DNA of 46,239 nt from Schleiferiaceae bacterium (GTDB lineage: Bacteria > Bacteroidota > Bacteroidia > Flavobacteriales > Schleiferiaceae): positions 1-46,239 of the forward strand of contig JAIULY010000001.1 of assembly GCA_022565875.1 (NCBI GenBank), written 5' to 3'. A program made the position numbers and the translations under genes. Of this stretch, positions 8,801 to 16,797 are shown piece after piece. The notes beneath the pieces were generated by a model that ran no database searches, was not told the DNA's origin, and saw only the letters and a program-made list of their open reading frames with translations. The stretch's first letter is position 1; every line of letters begins with the position of its first letter.

Positions 8801-9468
8801 ACATTCGAATCAACGCCAACTACACCTTGCAATTTGCTGATGGTACAGGTTCTGGTCCGAACACAGGAGCAAACCTTGCGCGTTCTGGACAACCGAACTT
8901 GCGTTATATATTGCCTTTGACTTTCGACACCCGTCACCAGTTGACAGCTACTGTAGACTATCGTTTTGGTGGTGGATTAAAATACCAAGGTCCCGAAGGT
9001 AAAATTAGAAAAGTGTTGGAAAATGCAGGAGTTTGGATTCAAGCAAACGCCAATTCTGGAACACCTTTCTCACGTCGTCAGTTTGCATATGAATTAACGC
9101 GTGATGCGGGTTCTGTGCCTTTGGATGGACAAATCAACGGATCGCGTTTGCCTTGGCAGTTTAGATTAGATGCTTCTGCAAACAAAATTTGGGACTTCAA
9201 GTACGGTGGTAATAAGGACAAAAATGGAAACTTTGAGTTATTCTTTACAGTTACGAACGTATTGAATACCTTGAACATATTGGGAGCATTCCCATTCACA
9301 GGATCTGCCTTTGATGATGGCTACTTGACCTCACCCCAAGGTCGTAACCAAGTCAGTTTTCAAACTGACGCACAGGCCTACGCCGATTTGTATAACATCG
9401 CGATGTTGAACCCTGGTCGTTTTACATTACCGAGAAGAATGCGTATCGGAGTACGAGTAAATCTATAA
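5845..9468 (+). CDS. TonB-dependent outer-membrane receptor with carboxypeptidase-like N-terminal domain
   Basis: A 1207-aa outer-membrane protein. The signal peptide ends near FAFA/QQ (residues 19-20). A CarboxypepD_reg-like domain covers about 24-110 (SIRGKVTDKKSGE, PFASVIV, PGKYTVEA). The plug domain follows at about 130-235 (QAAGVYSADEG, FVRGGRSN, YFVDGVKVRG, ATGGVINTTTRG). The remaining residues form the beta-barrel and end in RMRIGVRVNL, whose pattern fits an outer-membrane insertion signal. No SusD partner is encoded nearby. Instead, a giant secreted protein begins 39 bp downstream and a PorV-like barrel comes next. The ligand is unknown; the arrangement points to a surface-protein or secretion-associated role rather than a classic SusCD glycan importer, but this is inference. 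Confidence 0.88.
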   Translation: MVKHLFTLLLVGFTAFAFAQQRPGSIRGKVTDKKSGESIPFASVIVKFGESVVTARDSDFDGDYNVNPVEPGKYTVEAVLMGYQTVTFVDVVVRPGAPTTLNFQMSDENTTLEEVIIWSVPLIDGSKTSTIKTQEDIVNMPVRDINSIASQAAGVYSADEGQATFVRGGRSNTTTYFVDGVKVRGPLNIPRAAIAQTEIITGGLPAIYGDATGGVINTTTRGPSSTFFASGEYLTSSPFDQYHYNLGALTMGGPLYKNKKKETIVGFLLASEFQYENDPFPSAIPVMRVKESSLQQLQQNPIRPVAVGNAALRAAEFLTNDDLEEVPARLNVARRQVRLTGNVNIKTGERSNMVVGGRFNFSDGNNGSFTNSLMNWENNAATRRTDWAVFARYQQSFGPKSNSETTTSSLISNAFLTFMVDYTRNTGNQWDGRHRDDIFAYGHVGRFATQQQRFYGFGQDSATGTTAWRQLLWQDVGVDFTPGPNNPVLANYTTTFFNLVEDGRLNSQTRNWEDIIQGGGLVNGFGPPSAYGLWGNVGAIQTGFQDFRNSQFRVTGSVTFDIKSHSLIAGFEYERRVDRFFSLNASPLWTHMRQLQNDHIREIDFSQPQFVFVDGVFQDTINYPRLFDGERPRTFDRNTRIKLGLDPDGLDWLDIDRLDPSFFSLDMFSANELLNIGGTQFVNYYGYDYAGNISSRRPSLEDFFSRRDANGNLTREVSPFEPIYVAGYIQDQFAFEDLFFNVGVRLDYFDANQPVLRDPFVLFPTRTAGDLAGTPLAGIEVPENIGDDYVVYVNDIENPTSIVGYRSGINWYNSEGALEPNPRNIANASNGIKPYLVDPNAELSAASFREYDPQVTLSPRVSFQFPISDNAMFFAHYDLLFQRPDAGLNLFNPVNYLQLANRNASPIYPNPDLLPQKTTDYELGFQQVLTTNSALKISAFYREMRDMMQVQAMIEAYPITYLTYGNLDYGTVKGFTLEYDLRRTKNIRINANYTLQFADGTGSGPNTGANLARSGQPNLRYILPLTFDTRHQLTATVDYRFGGGLKYQGPEGKIRKVLENAGVWIQANANSGTPFSRRQFAYELTRDAGSVPLDGQINGSRLPWQFRLDASANKIWDFKYGGNKDKNGNFELFFTVTNVLNTLNILGAFPFTGSAFDDGYLTSPQGRNQVSFQTDAQAYADLYNIAMLNPGRFTLPRRMRIGVRVNL

Positions 9469-9507
9469 TCACATAGACTAAAACAAAACGTTTAAAAAAG
9501 CACAGTT

Positions 9508-12500
9508 ATGAAAGAAGCAATTCGTTTCTTTATTTTCTTGACCTTGTTGGGCTCTCTTCCCCTCCAAGCTCGGGAGACTGAAGGGCTGGATGTAAACCAG
9601 TCAAACAAAAAATCAAAAGCTCACAAGACACTGAACGAGTTATGTCAACCGTCACGTGCCTCTGCTGAGTTGGATATTAACAACATACGCACTACCATTC
9701 ACGGTGGCGGTGATATGTGGTGGGACTTAGTAAGTGTACCTCGTTATGAGGTTCCCAAAGGTTCAGGACGTCATTCCATGTTTGCCGGAGCACTCTGGCT
9801 TGGCGGCGTTGATGAGGGTAACCAGCTTAAGTTGGCCGCTCAAACGTATCGTCAACGCGGTAATGATTTCTGGACTGGTCCACTAACCACAGATGGTACA
9901 GCTAGTGTCACGCTGGAAGTTTGTGAGCGCTATGACCAACATTGGTTGATTTTGCGCCAAGAGGTAGAATTACACCGCGCTTGGTTAATCTGTAAAGATG
10001 ACCCAGATTGTGATGAATCTGTGGAATACGAGGGTTATGTTATCCCTAGAAGTATTCTTACTTGGCCGGGTAATGGCGCAGACGCCGAATTGGATTATAT
10101 GCTTGCTCCCTTTATCGATCAAAATGGTGATGGTATTTATGACCCAGAATTCGATTACCCTGCCTATGATTTGGATAATGTTTTCGACTGTCGGTTGAAA
10201 GAAACCGATTTAATTTACGGCGACCAAACATTGTGGTGGGTGTACAACGATAGAGGTAATATCCACACTCAAACAACAGGTGGTGCGCTAGGTTTTGAGA
10301 TTCGTGCACAGGCATTCTCATTTGCTACAAACGATGAGTTGAATAACATGACCTTCAACAACTTCCGTATCCTTAACAAATCTACTTTCCGGTTAACAGA
10401 CACCTACTTTGGAAGTTGGTTTGATTCAGATTTAGGTGATCCAAGAGATGACCTTACTGGTTGTGATATCCCTAGAGGTTTGGGGTATGTTTACAATGCA
10501 AACCCCTTCGATGCAGGCCCTTTTGGCTACGGTAATTTTCCACCAGCTATTGGTGTCGACTTTTTTCAAGGACCTTTTGCAGATTACTTTGACGGTAGAG
10601 ATAACGATAGAGACGGATGTATAGATGCTGTTCGTGATTTGAACACTGGTATTTGTATACCAGAAGATCCAGCGACAGGTGTAAACGAACGAATCATTAT
10701 GAGTGGTTACATGTACTACATGAATGGAGCTGGCAATATCTTAGGAGACCCCGTTAACGCTGTTGAATATTACAACTTTTTGCGTTCAAAATGGAGAAAC
10801 GGCAGCGACTTAATTATTGATAACCCATCAGGCCCTGGTAATAATGCAAACGGAAATGGTTTCGTGGCGAGTGGTATTGGTGAGGTAACATTATTCGCAT
10901 TTCCTGGAGTTTCTTTTGACACAACCGGTGTTACAGCACCAACTGAGCCTGCTGGACTAGGATGGTACGAATCACCCGAAAACATGGCGGATAAACGAGG
11001 TTTGCACTGTGCTGGTCCATTTTCTTTGGCACCTGGAGCACTTAACTTTATTACTACAGGAACAGTTTGGGCTAGGAATTTGCAAAATGATGAGTTGTTT
11101 GCATCTGTGGAGCGTTTGATTTTCGCCGATGATAAAGCACAGTCTTTGTTCGATAACTGTTTCCAAGTTCTCAATGGTCCAGATGCACCAGATATGGAAA
11201 TTGTAGAGTTGAATCGTGAGTTGATAATCAATTTATCCTACGGCCCTACATCCAACAATATCGGTTTGAGCTACAGAGAGGAGGACATCACCATTCCCAC
11301 ACCTGATGGAAAGACCAGACAGCAGATGCGTGATTCCATACCTGATTATTTTGATTATGTGTTTGAAGGATTTCAAGTTTTCCAATTGCGCAACGCCAAT
11401 GTTTCTATTGGGGATTTGTACGATCCATCTCAGGCCCGCTTAATAGCTCAATGTGATATCCGCAACAACATCACACAGTTGATTAACTGGGATATTGATC
11501 CTAATTTGAATCAATTGGTTCCAAAGGATATGACTATACAGGCAAATAACAATGGTATTAGAACCTCCTTCAGAGTTTTGGAAGATCAGTTTAGCACAGG
11601 GTTGAATCGTAACTTGATTAATCAGAAAGATTACTTCTTTACCGTTGTTGCTTATGCTCAAAATCAATTTATTCCTTTTGATCCTGCCCAAGCTCCTGAT
11701 GGTCAGCGTGTGCCATTTTTAGCAGGCAGAAGAAATATTAGAACTTACACAGGATTACCTCACATTAGTGACCCAAAGAATGGAGGAACTATTGTGAATG
11801 CTAACCACGGTGATAGGCCACAAATCACTTTATTAGATGGTATTGGAAATGGGGCTAATTTTACCGATTTCACACAAGAAACGGAAGATTCCATTGTTAC
11901 TTCCTTCAAGGCTAACAATCCCGTTTATCAAATTAACAGAGGGCCTATTGATTTGAAAGTTGTAGATCCCTTAGGAGTACCCCCAGGTGATTTCCTTTTC
12001 CGTTTCACAGGAGTTAGTGGAAATGATGGTTGGGAAATTAAAGATTTAGATGGTAACACTATTGCTGAATCTGGAACAACGCTGAATGTGTTTAATGAAG
12101 AATTGATTCCAGCTTTAGGTATGTCGGTTTCGTTGAACCAAACCACCCCTCCTGGAAGTGATGTAGAAGGCGCTCGGAACAATGGTTTTGTTGGCGCAGA
12201 ACTTATCTTCCTTGATGAAAGTGAACGTTGGTTAGATTTTATCCGAGATAGAGACGACTATACGCCCTACAACTGGGTACTTGCGGGTTCAAATTCGAAC
12301 AATGCGGCTGGAACAGCTGCTCGCATTTACACAGACTACGCTGGAGACGGACAAGGTGTGTTTGGTAATATCCTCGGTGGTGCTTGGGCTCCATTTGGCT
12401 ATACAAGTCAAATTAGAAGATCCAACGAAGTATTGAACACCGGAGAAACCCCGATTTGGGGTATGGGACCCTCACCGTCGGGTGCTAATCGTGCTTTCCA

Positions 12501-13560
12501 AGCTCAGGTTTATGCCAGTCGCATGCATAGTGTTGATGTCGTATTTACCCCAGATCACACCAAATGGACACGTGTGCCTGTGTTAGAAATGCAAGACAAT
12601 CCGACGCTTGCTGAGGGTGGTGCTCCAATATTTACTTTACGTAGACATCACGGTTGGTCTAAAGATGCTAATGGCACGTTGATTCCAGATCCAGACAACC
12701 CCGGTTGGTCTTATTTCCCTGGCTATGCCATTGATTTGGAAACAGGTGAACGTTTGAATATGGCCTTTGGTGAAAACTCTTGGATGGCAAGAGATCGCGG
12801 TAACGACTGCTTGTGGAATCCAACGGCTCGTGAGCAGTATTTCCCAGCGGATGCCGTACAAGGAGGATTTAGTTTCGCAGGACAGCATTACATATATGTT
12901 TTCCATCCAGATGTAAATCGTTTCCCCGGACAACCGATGCCTTACCAAGGGGACCGCCCAGAGGACAATCCTTTTTACGATCAAATCAAAGCATTAGAGC
13001 AACAACAAAATAGCCGTTTGTTTTGGGCTAGTGCTATGTGGGTTTCCATTCCTAAAATGGCGCCAAAATTCACTAACATGAATCCCTACACCGAAATGCC
13101 TACCGAGGCTCGTGTCAAGCTTAGAGTAGCACGACCCTATGCTAATAGTGTTAGAGACAGCAGTAACTTTGGCAATCCATACTATCAATTTAGTTTGAAT
13201 GAATTGGCTCCAAAGACTCGTCGTTCTGATGTTGGAAAAGAGGCTTTGAGTTTAATTAAGGCAGTTCCGAATCCTTACTACGGCATTAGTGCTTATGAAG
13301 CATCACAGTTGGACAACAATGTTAAGATAACCAACTTGCCACAGCGCTGTGATATATCTATCTTTAGTACGAACGGCACATTGATTCGTCGAATCCGCAA
13401 GGACAACAGCATGAGCTTTGCCATGTGGGATTTGAGAAATGATTATAACGTGCCCATTGCTAGTGGTATCTATATCATTCATGTCGATGCATTTGATTTA
13501 GGTGAACATGTCATCAAATGGATGGGAGCTATGCGTCCTGTTGACTTGAATGCATTCTAA
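9508..13560 (+). CDS. Large secreted protein with T9SS-like C-terminal region
   Basis: A 1350-aa exported protein with a signal peptide (MKEAIRFFIFLTLLGSLP, cleaved near LQA/RE). It has no recognised catalytic domain. The middle is rich in Asn, Asp, Gly and aromatic residues with calcium-binding-like stretches (DQNGDGIYDPEFD, FDGRDNDRDGCID). The C-terminus (about 1245-1350) has the pattern of a T9SS sorting domain: VPNPYYG, VKITNLP, ISIFSTNG, WDLRNDYN, IASGIYIIHV. It differs from the usual type A domain by an extra tail after the last strands (IKWMGAMRPVDLNAF). It follows the TonB receptor by 39 bp, so the two are likely cotranscribed, and a strong terminator follows it. Similar large proteins beside a receptor and a PorV-like gene are, to my recollection, common in Bacteroidota; the function is unknown. 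Confidence 0.78.
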   Translation: MKEAIRFFIFLTLLGSLPLQARETEGLDVNQSNKKSKAHKTLNELCQPSRASAELDINNIRTTIHGGGDMWWDLVSVPRYEVPKGSGRHSMFAGALWLGGVDEGNQLKLAAQTYRQRGNDFWTGPLTTDGTASVTLEVCERYDQHWLILRQEVELHRAWLICKDDPDCDESVEYEGYVIPRSILTWPGNGADAELDYMLAPFIDQNGDGIYDPEFDYPAYDLDNVFDCRLKETDLIYGDQTLWWVYNDRGNIHTQTTGGALGFEIRAQAFSFATNDELNNMTFNNFRILNKSTFRLTDTYFGSWFDSDLGDPRDDLTGCDIPRGLGYVYNANPFDAGPFGYGNFPPAIGVDFFQGPFADYFDGRDNDRDGCIDAVRDLNTGICIPEDPATGVNERIIMSGYMYYMNGAGNILGDPVNAVEYYNFLRSKWRNGSDLIIDNPSGPGNNANGNGFVASGIGEVTLFAFPGVSFDTTGVTAPTEPAGLGWYESPENMADKRGLHCAGPFSLAPGALNFITTGTVWARNLQNDELFASVERLIFADDKAQSLFDNCFQVLNGPDAPDMEIVELNRELIINLSYGPTSNNIGLSYREEDITIPTPDGKTRQQMRDSIPDYFDYVFEGFQVFQLRNANVSIGDLYDPSQARLIAQCDIRNNITQLINWDIDPNLNQLVPKDMTIQANNNGIRTSFRVLEDQFSTGLNRNLINQKDYFFTVVAYAQNQFIPFDPAQAPDGQRVPFLAGRRNIRTYTGLPHISDPKNGGTIVNANHGDRPQITLLDGIGNGANFTDFTQETEDSIVTSFKANNPVYQINRGPIDLKVVDPLGVPPGDFLFRFTGVSGNDGWEIKDLDGNTIAESGTTLNVFNEELIPALGMSVSLNQTTPPGSDVEGARNNGFVGAELIFLDESERWLDFIRDRDDYTPYNWVLAGSNSNNAAGTAARIYTDYAGDGQGVFGNILGGAWAPFGYTSQIRRSNEVLNTGETPIWGMGPSPSGANRAFQAQVYASRMHSVDVVFTPDHTKWTRVPVLEMQDNPTLAEGGAPIFTLRRHHGWSKDANGTLIPDPDNPGWSYFPGYAIDLETGERLNMAFGENSWMARDRGNDCLWNPTAREQYFPADAVQGGFSFAGQHYIYVFHPDVNRFPGQPMPYQGDRPEDNPFYDQIKALEQQQNSRLFWASAMWVSIPKMAPKFTNMNPYTEMPTEARVKLRVARPYANSVRDSSNFGNPYYQFSLNELAPKTRRSDVGKEALSLIKAVPNPYYGISAYEASQLDNNVKITNLPQRCDISIFSTNGTLIRRIRKDNSMSFAMWDLRNDYNVPIASGIYIIHVDAFDLGEHVIKWMGAMRPVDLNAF

Positions 13561-13578
13561 TTAGACAAACAACAAGAT

Positions 13579-13617
13579 AAACCACTGACAAGCGATTTGT
13601 TTGTCAGTGGTTTTTAA
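13579..13617 (+). terminator. Strong intrinsic terminator after the 1350-aa gene
   Basis: A perfect 13-bp stem (AAACCACTGACAA at 13579-13591 with TTGTCAGTGGTTT at 13601-13613), a 9-nt loop and a following T tract. It lies between the giant secreted protein and the PorV-like gene, so the latter probably has its own promoter. Confidence 0.88.
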
Positions 13618-13622
13618 AACAC

Positions 13623-13638
13623 AAAGTCAATTGACTTT
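13623..13638. promoter_or_regulatory. Perfect 16-bp palindrome before the PorV-like gene
   Basis: AAAGTCAATTGACTTT is self-complementary over all 16 bases. It lies 19 bp before the PorV-like ATG at 13658 and just after the terminator. It has the form of a homodimer operator; the binding protein is unknown and no TAnnTTTG box is visible nearby. Confidence 0.45.
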
Positions 13639-13657
13639 AAACTTTAATTACTTACAG

Positions 13658-14713
13658 ATGAAGAGAAGTCTAAAAACTGTCTTGTTAACCGCTTTAGCGT
13701 TTGGAACCACCGTTTCCTCCTTTGCGGGAAATCCTCAAAGAGCGGGATCTGCGGGAGCTACAGAGTTGTTGATCAATCCGTGGGCAAGAAGTTCTGGGAT
13801 GGCCAACTCCAACATCGCTGGTATTACTGGCGTTGAGTCTAGCTTCTTGAATATAGCAGGTATTGCTCATGTTGAGAAAACCGAGGTTAATTTCACGAAT
13901 ACTCAGTGGTTAGTTGGTACGGGAATCTCCATAAATGCTTTTGGACTCAATCAAAGCGTTGGTAACAATGGCGTTTTAGGTCTTACCGTTCAGGCATTTG
14001 ATTATGGAGACATACCTGTTACCACAGAAAGTTCACCTGAAGGAACAGGAGCTACAGTAAGTCCATCAACCATTGTATTAGGTTTTGCTTACGCACAACG
14101 CTTTACACAAAGTATTTTTGGTGGGGTAAACATTAAGGTTCTCAATAGTAATATCACCAATATTAGTGCAACCGGCTTGTGTTTTGATGCAGGGGTTCAG
14201 TATCATACTGGTGCCCAAAAAGAGTGGAAGTTCGGTATTTCGTTGCGCAATGTTGGTCCAGCGATATCGTATGGTGGAGACGGAATGGATCTCTTGTTGC
14301 CAGTGCCTCAAGAGGGTTATGTTCAAACTTTTTCTAGTCGTTCTGCCGCTTTTGAAATTCCCGCTGCTTTGAGTTTGGGTGGTAGTTATGACTGGTACAT
14401 GATTCCCGGTTCAAAAGACCGTTTGACCTTTGCCGCTTCGTTTACGTCAAATTCATTTGAAAAAGATTTATTTCACTTCGGACTAGAATATGCTGCGTTG
14501 AATGAGCAGTTTGCCGTAAGAGCAGGTTACACAGCAACAGATGATCGTTTTGATAACATGGCTACAAGCGCCATTGACGGCTTCGCTGCTGGTTTTAGTG
14601 TAGCAGCACCTTTAGGCAAAGAATCAGCATCTAAAGTTGCTTTAGATTTCTCCTATCGCAACACACGCGTTTTCAATGGGATTTACACTGTTGGCGCAAG
14701 GATTACACTTTAA
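13658..14713 (+). CDS. PorV/PorQ-family outer-membrane beta-barrel protein
   Basis: A 351-aa protein with a signal peptide (MKRSLKTVLLTALAFGTTVSS, cleaved near FAG/NP). The mature N-terminus has the family pattern AGSAGATELLINPWARSSGMANSN, followed by VESSFLNIAG, which matches the opening of the PorV/PorQ (UPF0164-like) barrels. The rest alternates like a 14-strand barrel and ends in YTVGARITL. PorV shuttles T9SS substrates from the SprA translocon to the surface attachment complex. This copy sits with a T9SS-like cargo gene rather than a core T9SS locus, so it may be a dedicated paralogue. The ATG at 13658 is preferred over an upstream in-frame start because it begins the signal peptide. Confidence 0.8.
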   Translation: MKRSLKTVLLTALAFGTTVSSFAGNPQRAGSAGATELLINPWARSSGMANSNIAGITGVESSFLNIAGIAHVEKTEVNFTNTQWLVGTGISINAFGLNQSVGNNGVLGLTVQAFDYGDIPVTTESSPEGTGATVSPSTIVLGFAYAQRFTQSIFGGVNIKVLNSNITNISATGLCFDAGVQYHTGAQKEWKFGISLRNVGPAISYGGDGMDLLLPVPQEGYVQTFSSRSAAFEIPAALSLGGSYDWYMIPGSKDRLTFAASFTSNSFEKDLFHFGLEYAALNEQFAVRAGYTATDDRFDNMATSAIDGFAAGFSVAAPLGKESASKVALDFSYRNTRVFNGIYTVGARITL

Positions 14714-14766
14714 GCGCATGGTCGTTTATACTTTTTGCTGCCTGAGCTGAGTAAATTTTTTTTGAG

Positions 14767-14774
14767 TACTTTTG
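14767..14774 (+). promoter_or_regulatory. -7 box (TACTTTTG) for greA
   Basis: An exact TAnnTTTG box 56 nt before the greA ATG. Transcription would begin near 14780, just before the leader hairpin. No clear -33 TTG is seen at the usual distance. Confidence 0.45.
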
Positions 14775-14782
14775 CATTACAA

Positions 14783-14811
14783 GGGACCACATACGTGGTC
14801 TCCTTTTTTTT
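14783..14811 (+). terminator. Hairpin plus T tract in the greA leader
   Basis: GGGACCAC (14783-14790), loop ATAC and GTGGTCTC (14795-14802) form an 8-bp stem with one G-T pair. Eight T residues (14804-14811) follow, 19 nt before the greA ATG. It could end the PorV-like transcript, whose stop is 70 bp upstream, but it also lies just downstream of a promoter box, as a leader attenuator would. Confidence 0.65.
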
Positions 14812-14830
14812 ATTCAAAAACCCACGAACT

Positions 14831-15304
14831 ATGTCAAACGTTTCATATTATACCCCAGAAGGTTTCGAAAACCTAAAGCGCGAATTAGAACATATGAAGG
14901 CTATAGAAAGGCCCAGCATTTCTAAGCAAATAGCCGAGGCGCGCGACAAGGGCGATCTTTCCGAGAATGCCGAATATGATGCCGCAAAAGAGGCGCAAGG
15001 ACTTTTAGAATTAAAAATTTCTAAATTGGAAGAGCTGCTTTCTAATGCGCGAATTATTGATGAATCCAAGTTAGACACTTCTAAAGTTTTGGTTCTTTCA
15101 AAAGTCAAGATTGCAAATATAAGCAACGGAGCTGTAATGAATTACACCTTGGTTAGCGAGAAAGAAGCCGATTTGAAGTCAGGAAAGATTAGTGTTAATT
15201 CGCCTATAGGAAAGGGGCTTCTTGGAAAAAAAGTTGGTGACACGGTTGACGTTGTCATTCCAAGTGGCACTATTCAATTCGAAATTCTTGAAATATCAAG
15301 ATAA
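14831..15304 (+). CDS. greA: Transcription elongation factor GreA
   Basis: A 157-aa factor that enters the RNA polymerase secondary channel and stimulates cleavage of backtracked RNA. The N-terminal coiled-coil hairpin has the acidic tip motif GDLSENAEYDAAKEAQ (about 40-55), and the C-terminal FKBP-like domain includes SPIGKGLLGKKVGD. The ATG at 14831 gives the normal length; an in-frame upstream extension would run through the leader hairpin and is rejected. It is coupled to the HIT gene by a TAATG stop-start overlap. Confidence 0.95.
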   Translation: MSNVSYYTPEGFENLKRELEHMKAIERPSISKQIAEARDKGDLSENAEYDAAKEAQGLLELKISKLEELLSNARIIDESKLDTSKVLVLSKVKIANISNGAVMNYTLVSEKEADLKSGKISVNSPIGKGLLGKKVGDTVDVVIPSGTIQFEILEISR

Positions 15305-15699
15305 TGGCGTCTATCTTTACCAAAATCAGCCATAGAGAGTTGCCCGGGTATATTGTAGCTGAGGATGCAGTAGCTATAGCGTTTTTAGATGTATTTCCAT
15401 TGGCAAAGGGTCATGTGCTTGTAGTTCCAAAACAGGAAGTCGACAATCTTTTTGATTTGGATGACGTCACGTATGCTCATCTCATGGGTTTTGCCAAAAA
15501 AGTGGCTAACGGCATGCGTGCTGTCTTGCCCTGTGAGCGCGTTGGTGTGGCCGTTATTGGCCTAGAAGTGCCGCACGCCCACATACACCTTATCCCGATA
15601 AATAATGTATCAGATATCGATTTCTCGAGACCAAAACTAAAGTTTTCGGTTGGTGAAATGGAGGAGGTGGCTAATTGTATCCGGCAAAGTTTTGCTTAA
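15304..15699 (+). CDS. HIT-family nucleotide-binding protein
   Basis: A 131-aa histidine-triad protein. The catalytic motif HAHIHLIP has His at 91, 93 and 95, and the N-terminal region IFTKISHRELP with GHVLVVPK (36-43) matches the HINT/PKCI branch. These enzymes hydrolyse nucleoside phosphoramidates or related AMP-linked compounds. The ATG shares one base with the greA stop codon, so the pair is cotranscribed and translationally coupled. A greA-HIT pairing is, to my recollection, frequent in Bacteroidota. Confidence 0.93.
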   Translation: MASIFTKISHRELPGYIVAEDAVAIAFLDVFPLAKGHVLVVPKQEVDNLFDLDDVTYAHLMGFAKKVANGMRAVLPCERVGVAVIGLEVPHAHIHLIPINNVSDIDFSRPKLKFSVGEMEEVANCIRQSFA

Positions 15700-15786
15700 C
15701 AGCAGGTTTGGTTTATCTACCTGTTTCTAATATTTATTATTGCTTGTTTAATATAAATTTAACGTGGCCACATTTGAAAATGAACT

Positions 15787-16731
15787 ATGGATTATTTTGT
15801 TGTAGGCGCTCAGAAATCAGCTACAACTTGGTTGTATGTGGCCCTCGGTAAGCAATATTCTTTTCAACAACTGCCCATAAAAGAATTGCATTTTTGGGAT
15901 GCTTTGCAGGTAAATTTCTCTAGAGAAAGGCGACTGCCTCACAAGCGACTTTACAACCGATTTCAAAGTATTTTTTTTTGGGAGACTATTTGGGAAGCGG
16001 TAAAGTCGCGGAAATACAATTGGTTTTCTCTTAAATTTTATAGTCACTATTTATTTAGAACGTACGATGTAAATTGGTACTTAGGTTTTCAAGAACTTAC
16101 AAAGCAAAAGCTCGTTGGAGACTTTACCCCTGCCTATGCGTTTTTAAAACGTGATACTATTTCTTTAATGCAATCAAAATTTCCCAAGGCAAAAGTTTTT
16201 TTTATAGTTCGAGACCCAATTGAACGGCTTTGGAGCCAATGGCGGATGTATGTTCGCGTTCGTGGGAATGGTGACGTAAAGGAATATACCAAAACTGTTC
16301 AAGACTTTTCCGCATTCCAACAATTTTTTCAGAAGGAAGGTTTGGATAAACGTTGTGATTACCATTCCACAATAATCAATTATAGTAAGTGCTATGGCAA
16401 TCAATTTTACATGGGCTTTTATGACGATATTTTAACTGACCCTCACGGTTTCCTTAACGAAATCTGTGGAATATTAACTGCGCAAGCAAATATTGAAACT
16501 GTTCAGGCACTTCCTCTTAAAGTCAATGATTCTTTTTATGTCCCAATTCCGGATGAAACGAATACTTACTTAAAAGAGCAATTAGAAAAACAGTATCTTT
16601 GGCTGAGCGAAACTTTTGACGGTCATCCAGCCTTGTGGTACCAAAGACGGTATGGTGTACAGTACGACCTTAAGCCTATTAGGGATTACTCGTATTTCAT
16701 AAAGCCATCAGAATATCTTCTTAATATTTGA
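15787..16731 (+). CDS. Sulfotransferase (PAPS-dependent, glycan type)
   Basis: A 314-aa protein with both PAPS-binding signatures: the 5'-phosphosulfate loop VGAQKSATTWLY (6-17) and the 3'-phosphate motif VRDPIERLWSQW (141-152). KELHFWD (32-38) and GDFTPAYA (111-118) are typical of the heparan N-sulfotransferase-like group. It would transfer sulfate from PAPS to a sugar hydroxyl or amine, probably in the cytoplasm on a lipid-linked glycan. It opens the polysaccharide locus, 66 bp before a GT4 gene on the same strand. No PAPS synthesis genes are in the window. It belongs to a different sulfotransferase group from the two minus-strand copies further along. Confidence 0.87.
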   Translation: MDYFVVGAQKSATTWLYVALGKQYSFQQLPIKELHFWDALQVNFSRERRLPHKRLYNRFQSIFFWETIWEAVKSRKYNWFSLKFYSHYLFRTYDVNWYLGFQELTKQKLVGDFTPAYAFLKRDTISLMQSKFPKAKVFFIVRDPIERLWSQWRMYVRVRGNGDVKEYTKTVQDFSAFQQFFQKEGLDKRCDYHSTIINYSKCYGNQFYMGFYDDILTDPHGFLNEICGILTAQANIETVQALPLKVNDSFYVPIPDETNTYLKEQLEKQYLWLSETFDGHPALWYQRRYGVQYDLKPIRDYSYFIKPSEYLLNI

Positions 16732-16797
16732 GGGTAGACTACAAATGGCAAGGTTTATTTTTCCATTAAAGAAGCGACTAAAACCAATCATATAGTT

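Noticed and set aside
10112-10321. Antisense and alternate-frame open frames within the large surface genes
   Set aside because: They have no start-site context, no recognisable domains, and lie opposite strongly coding sequence; the same holds for similar short frames throughout the window.
14735-14830. N-terminal extension of GreA
   Set aside because: The added residues would be read through the leader hairpin and T tract, and GreA has its normal length from 14831.
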